Below are positions 50,021 through 64,000 of a stretch of DNA of 64,000 nt, one piece after another; the stretch's first letter is position 1, and each line of letters starts with the position of its first letter. The DNA is taken from positions 11,883,501 through 11,947,500 of the forward strand of contig JAXDDX010000003.1 in the NCBI GenBank assembly GCA_034670405.1, in the 5' to 3' direction. The stretch is from Hoplostethus atlanticus. Taxonomy: Eukaryota > Chordata > Actinopteri > Trachichthyiformes > Trachichthyidae. The position numbers and the translations under genes were made by a program. The notes beneath the pieces were generated by a model. The model was not told the origin of the DNA and ran no database searches. It saw nothing but the letters and a program-made list of their open reading frames with translations.

Positions 50021-50834
50021 CTTTCATGTTATGTTTTTGTTGGAGACAACATAACTTTTAAAGCCCCCATCCAGTATATACTACGTACATGCAGAATTTT
50101 AAAGGGCTGGTAGAAAATAATCTAGAAAGCTTTAGCGACCTCAAAGATAAAAGCATACTCAGATTAACAAAATGACATTCATCTTTCCAGTAACAGCAAA
50201 TACACATATTGAATATTGATATGAGTTGAAATGGGTTATATATCATTACCATCACAATGGCACTTAGAGGAGGGCTAGCTTGAAGGTGCAAGGTTTAGAG
50301 GAGCTTTTCTGATGTAAAGACACATGGAATCAAATGCTTCATATCCGTCATTCTTTCTTCCTGCTCAACCTCTTAAAGGTTTGAGTAACAACAGTGTCTG
50401 GTCCCATCTAAAGTGACTCTGGTCCCAAGGTCTGCAAACCTCCACGATGTTATCAAAGACACTTCATTGTTTAGATCTGGACCTTAGTCAATCATAGACT
50501 ATGGTGGTAGGTAGTTTGGTCTTGCAGATTTTCAAATCCTAATTCAATATGAATGTCCCTTAAGTAATATTCTGCTTAATGGAAACTGTATGATACTGGA
50601 AGCCCTTATAAAGTAAATAATAAATCTAAAAGTGAAATTTTACCGAACAACAAACTGAACAACTTTAAGTGTGGCAATGCAGCAGACCAATAGATGTAAT
50701 TATAATAACATAAAGTAAGGTCTGACTGCAAGTTTAAAGTGACTTCTCAAGACTGATCTTAAATCAGCAGTCTAGGGCACTGTTAATATTGACCTATAGT
50801 ATATGGCTCCAGAGAAATGAACAAGATACTCATG

Positions 50835-53800
50835 GTTCATAAAAAGATAGCTTTATTGCACAAGGTGTTGGAGTACTCTTTTTCTGTTTTTGTTTGTTTT
50901 CATAGAAAAGAAAATGTAGAGTTAAACACAAGCAATTGCAAATTGAAGCAACGTTTCCCCATAAAAGTTTAAGGAACATCCTCTGCATTTTCAAAATATT
51001 TTAATTAATCCCCTTTTAAATTGTTCAATTCTCCATTTCCCTTTTTCTTTTACAACCAGCAAAATATTCAGAGCATGCAATGCCGCTGTCCTCCAAAAAA
51101 AAGTGGAATACTAAAAGAAAAAGTCAAACTCTAAATAAAGCAACCTGTGACAAAGTAAAAAAAAGGAGCAAATTCAACCAAATTTCCTGTAAAAGAAGAA
51201 ACCAATATTATCAGAACTATGTATGGTCCACTCTGGCATGTTTCAACTGGTCCATAAATCAAGATATAAAGCAGTGTCCGTATATTTCTATAGTTTTTCT
51301 TTTAATTCTCTTCTGTTTTGTTACAATAACTTCAATTCAAAGTTTACATTGTGCCCTGGTTTCTTCTGAAGATGTCGAAAATAGTACTCATTTATACAAA
51401 ACACTTTCCTATGTACACAAGTCTTCTATTGTGGAGTAGAAATTATGCTGTATAGGGGGGCAAGGGTACAGTGACGGGACAATCTGATTGGTTGAATAGA
51501 TATGGCAAAGGTCAGGGAAGTAGTACATGTGAAGTTGGCCTTACAGACACAGATTGTGAGTCAGTTTGAAAGTATGTTTTTCCTATTTAAGGTAGACAGT
51601 GGGATTCGGGTTGAGCAAACTGACTGTAGATCAGTGTTTTATCGTATAAGCAACTTCACTAAAGAACTGGGGAAAAGCAGGCAGGGCAGGAGTTAGTTTC
51701 ATGACTCTATCCAATACCCATACAACTGGAGATAGGGAGTCCCTGTTTCTGATTGGCTGAACAGGCCTGTCCCATGTTGTGACACTAGTGTGTTGCTGAA
51801 AAACCAGTATTTGCATAACCTGAAAAGCAAAAGCCTAAAATGAATCATAACCATAACAACAGAAAGCAAAAAATCTCTTCTCTCTGCAGCTACTCCGAAT
51901 CCTGTCCAGCTCGGGGACAGGAAGGGAGCGTGGATACATTTATGAACCGTTGTTATCTTTTACTGCACGGTGTGAGTGTTGGAGTTTGGGGAGGACTTGT
52001 CTGTCTGTCGGTCTGTTTGTCTGTCGGTGTTCGTTAAATATAGTCAGGTAACGGCATTGAGTTTGTGAACACACCTTTGGAAGGTACAATACAACACTTT
52101 ACACTTACTGTATAGGCTGTCCTCGTTTTACTCTTTTCTTTTTCAAAACCACACTTGCTGCACTGAGCCATAGACCACAGTTAACCAATGACACAATCTC
52201 ATACTATAATTTGACTTTACTGTGCTTGTCCATTCAGCTGTTACCTACGGCATAGGCTCTGCAGCTGGAACATTTACAAAATCACAAGGGGTCCTTGTAT
52301 CATTCCTCAAAACTCAGTTTCACAACTAACTTTCTTTCTTTCACACCACTTCCTTTCTCGCTAACATCTCTTGTTCTTGGTTGTGCTACCCGTTTAGGTC
52401 GTGAGCTTCCCTCTTCTTTTTCCTCCTTCCTTCTTGCGGTTTTTCACTCTGAGCGATTGTCTTGTGATCTTTTATATATATTTTCAATTAGAACGGCTTT
52501 ATATTTCTCTGCTTTTTTCAATATTCATATATTTGCTATATATTTGAATAGAAATATATATGTACATACTTTTGAAAACAAACATATATCATATCTTTTT
52601 CTTTTTTCTATTGCGAGAGCCCTGATGTTACGTTTCACCGTGGTAAAACATTTGGAGCAACTCTTTTTGGAACGTTCTTTGTTATGGGATTAAGCTTTGG
52701 GAGAAGAATGGAAACAAAATCAAAAATCAAAAGTTAACAGATACAGTACCATGCATAAAGCTAAAATCAATTTCAGTGAGGTGGAGGAACTTGAAAACAC
52801 GTCATTAGTTTTTGAGACCACTTGTTTTCGAAGAAATGCTGTATCTCTCTATGTAACCCCTCCCCGATCCCTAATACAACTACAACTTCTATTAACACTT
52901 CATCTCTCTGTCTATAGGACTTCACCTCAATGTCTCTATCTGTTCATAAAGTCAGTTCAAAGATCACTTCATACAAATATGCTCTCTCTTGTGTATATCT
53001 GTATACATTTGCTGTGTGTTTGTAACATCTTTCCATCCAACTTGTCATCGAGCATCAACGTCTGTGCATGTTAGACCTTGTCTCTCAGTCTGTCTGTCTG
53101 TCTTTCTGTCTAGCAGAGTGCGCTAGCAGTAGGTCACAGTGAGACTGTATGGATGGGATGGGGGGCTGGGTGGGTAGTAGTGAAGAGGGGAGGGGTAGTA
53201 AGGGATAAAGTGGGGTCAGGTAGACTGATGAGTCAAACAAAGAATAATGGTATTGTGGCACCATAATGAACTTCTTCATTGTGAGAATGAAGGGACACAC
53301 AGAGAGAGAAGGGAACCCCTTTCTTCTCATCTGTCGTTATTCTCTCTTTTCAACCCACCTCCTCTTCAGTGTATCTTCAACCTCGTTTCCTAGGCAATGC
53401 TGTCAATCACGCTGGCAAAACAAAGTTCAAAATACCGGACCAAATTAGGATCATAATGTTACATCGTCGGCATCATCATCATCATCATCATCATTGTCCC
53501 CATATCCCCTTTTCACAGGTACAAAAATGAACAGTGGGGGGGACAGTTTTGACACAGATGTCTGCCCGAGGAGTCAGCATACAGATTGATTTTAAAAAGG
53601 TCCACTGTTGGTGTGTGCCTGCCACATGTATACATATATATATTTACACATATACACCCACACGCACACACACGCAGGCTTGTGAAGGTTCTGTTACGTG
53701 GATCCATTCTAACCTTTTCTTAGTGCACATGAGATTATATTTCCAACATCAGAAAATAAGCAGAAAACTGAAGCATGAAAAAGTTTGGATTCATCTTTCA

Positions 53801-54621
53801 CTTGAAGATGATGCTTGCCATTTTTTTTTTTTATCTTCTCTCTCTTTTTAGTCCGTGTACAAAAGCATCAGTTAAGACCACTATACCGTGTCATCCATTG
53901 CATGTAAAAGAAAATTCCCCAGGTCTCAAACATTGTGTTGAGACAACAGTCCTTCCACTGCCTCTAATGTATGTGTCCATGACAGAATAACCTTTCAGAG
54001 CCAGTGTGACACCAACGTCGGTGGTTTATGCATACAGTAAAAGCATCCTGCCATGGCAATATGCTGTGACATGAGCTCTGTTTCCACCAGAGACACAGAA
54101 AAGAAACATTTTGGAAAGCCTAAAAACATCTACACAGGTCTGGGTGAAACTCTCAAACAACCTGGTTCATCCTGTTACTGTCTTGATTCCAGAAAACAAG
54201 TGCACGTGGAAAGCATTTTGTGCATAAGTACTGCGTCTTTACCAGAAAAATGAGAGAGTAAAAGAGAGAAAATGAAAAAATAAAATGAGGTGAAAAGAGA
54301 AATCATTATTTATGTTTTGGCAAGTGATTTCCAGGGTGGTGACATAAGAGATAGAGAAAGATGACAATAATAATAGAAAGTAAATCAGGCAGAAAGAAAG
54401 GCAAACCCCTGTGCTGTGGAGACCCAAATCCGACCCCTTCGTACAGTATTGTCCATGGGGGCCCCGACCAGCCCCCTGTAGCCTGGCACAGTGCAGGCGT
54501 TGTCGGGTCAGCTGTGCGTGTGTATGTTCCTTGGCCCAGTTCCCCCTACAGACTCCAGGCAAGTGCTGGCTCCTCCAGCATTCTATTAAGAGTTACGGTG
54601 ACAGGCCCCAGGGGTGGCAGG
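50835..54621 (-). other. dscaml1: dscaml1 3' UTR
   Basis: No gene was recognised on either strand between the dscaml1 stop (54622-54624) and the poly(A) signal at 50852. The stretch is AT-rich, with runs of A or T on the coding strand, an (ATC)n run near 53473-53493, and little interspersed-repeat sequence, as expected of a long neuronal 3' UTR. The extent is inferred from the hexamer. Confidence 0.55.
50852..50857 (-). terminator. dscaml1: Poly(A) signal of dscaml1
   Basis: TTTATT on plus reads AATAAA on minus (context TGCAATAAAGC). It is the most convincing hexamer downstream of the dscaml1 stop and defines a 3' UTR of about 3.8 kb. Confidence 0.6.
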
Positions 54622-62725
<8,104 letters not shown>

Positions 62726-63390
62726 CTGATGGAGGACGGAGAGAGGGAGGGAGAATCGGGTGACGGGTGTATCGAGATAGAGAAAATGAGAAAGAGCATT
62801 AGCGCCATTAGCATTAGCGCCACAACAAGGCGTGATACAAAAAGGACAATAGGACTAATTAATATCTACCAGCCAGTTAATCTTGTCATTGTCAAATAAC
62901 CCGTTTTCACACCCAGCATACAAATACTGTAGAGGCTTCAGAGCATTTTTGAATCAATACAGGCATGTGATGGTGCATAAGTGAAGCATACCAGTTATTT
63001 GTTTTCAATGTTGAATTCCTTTGGTAAAAAGGATTTGCTCAATAAATGGAAATGCATAATGTATTGCCTATATTTCTCCGTCAATGGAATAGAGCTTCTG
63101 GAAAAGAAATCTTTGGTAACGGTGACATTATCCAGCGAAGAATAGAATCTGAATCATAATAAAGAGGGGGCAAAGTGATCAGGAAGAATGTGGAAAAATA
63201 TCCAGCCACCCAGGCCCATATATCTCTGTCTCTCTATATCTCTCTCTCTCTGTCTCTCTCTTATTCTCTCTCTTTCTCAAGCTTGGCATCTTAATGCTAG
63301 CGCTCTAGTGCACTTATGTTAAGGTTGAATGAAGTATTGAGTGGGCCAGCCTGGAGGACACTGCCTTTTACAGCTGCCGATCAGCTGACG

Positions 63391-63427
<37 letters not shown>

Positions 63428-64000
63428 CTATGCACTCAGGAGTCAAAGGAACGAACAGATAAAGAAAAGGATAACGTGGTGGAAAGTGCACTCTATTCAG
63501 TCTATCTATCTCCCTTTTTCTTTCTCTCTTTTAATCCAAAGCCTATTGATTAAACTGCCCTCTTCATTTTCTCACACCCTCTGCCTCTCTATTGTCCCGC
63601 GTATTAGTTGGGTCTGCCCCCGTCATGTCATTTTCTCTCCCCCTTTTCTCCATCCTCCTGCTGTCCTCCCTCTCCCTCCCTCCTCTTATCGCTTCAGTGT
63701 TCCCGGGCAGTTTATCTGGCGCCCTCTGAACTCCGGATCAATAGCACAACCTGCTCCGTGGCGTTGAGTCAGAGTTTGAGAAACAGAGTGTGGATAGAGA
63801 ACGAGAGGGAGAGTGGAAGAGAGAGAGAGAGGGATTCGCGGGGTCATGAGGGGTGCCGAGCAAAAAAAGACTCTTTCCATTAAAAAAAGGTTTTTGCATC
63901 ATAAGGGGGTTAAAGAGGAATACCACTCAATAAGAGGCCACATAACAATTGCTAACGGGAGAGCGAGACAAAAAGGAGGGCAGAGGAGGGCAGATTCTAT
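62726..64000 (-). other. dscaml1: dscaml1 intron, right edge of window
   Basis: No exon was recognised upstream of 62725. The stretch has CT-rich runs near 63225-63275 and 63560-63690, an (AC)n run at 63393-63424, and no frame resembling FNIII-4. The next exon presumably lies beyond 64000. Confidence 0.55.

Overview
The window looks like euchromatic DNA from a ray-finned fish, almost certainly a teleost. It has vertebrate multi-exon genes with GT-AG introns, very many (TG)n/(AC)n, (CT)n and (GATA)n microsatellites, and LINE tails, a hAT element and a PIF/Harbinger remnant of the kinds common in fish genomes. The species cannot be named from the sequence.

Layout. (1) 1-13258, plus strand: introns and the last 18 coding exons of prkd2 (protein kinase D2); the N-terminal exons lie left of the window. 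(2) 13259-22462: intergenic DNA containing a 1.3 kb hAT element (17372-18688, perfect 8-bp target duplication) into which a Harbinger-type element has inserted. (3) 22519-23553, plus strand: a single-coding-exon receptor of the proton/lysolipid-sensing group, closest by eye to GPR132 (G2A). (4) 28903-30799, minus strand: a three-exon prolactin-releasing-peptide receptor (PRLHR/GPR10) type gene. (5) 30800-38458: gene-poor DNA. (6) 38459-44516, minus strand: a very large interferon-inducible GTPase (GVIN/VLIG) type gene with a 5.1 kb exon, one frameshift, and a P-loop that has lost its GKS/T. (7) 47072-49476, plus strand: a small four-exon gene ending in a PCP4/PEP-19-like IQ motif. (8) 50835-64000, minus strand: the 3' half of dscaml1 (Ig10, FNIII-5, FNIII-6, transmembrane segment, cytoplasmic tail), running off the right edge, with a ~3.8 kb 3' UTR.

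There is no operon-like cooperation here. The most informative neighbourhood is the tail-to-tail pair formed by the PCP4-like gene and dscaml1. It copies the tail-to-tail PCP4/DSCAM pair of human 21q22, so the small gene may be the little-described PCP4 ohnologue that stayed with DSCAML1. Exon coordinates were derived by hand from splice sites and reading phase. In every multi-exon model the coding lengths sum to a multiple of three, except the GVIN-like gene, which is short by exactly one base.
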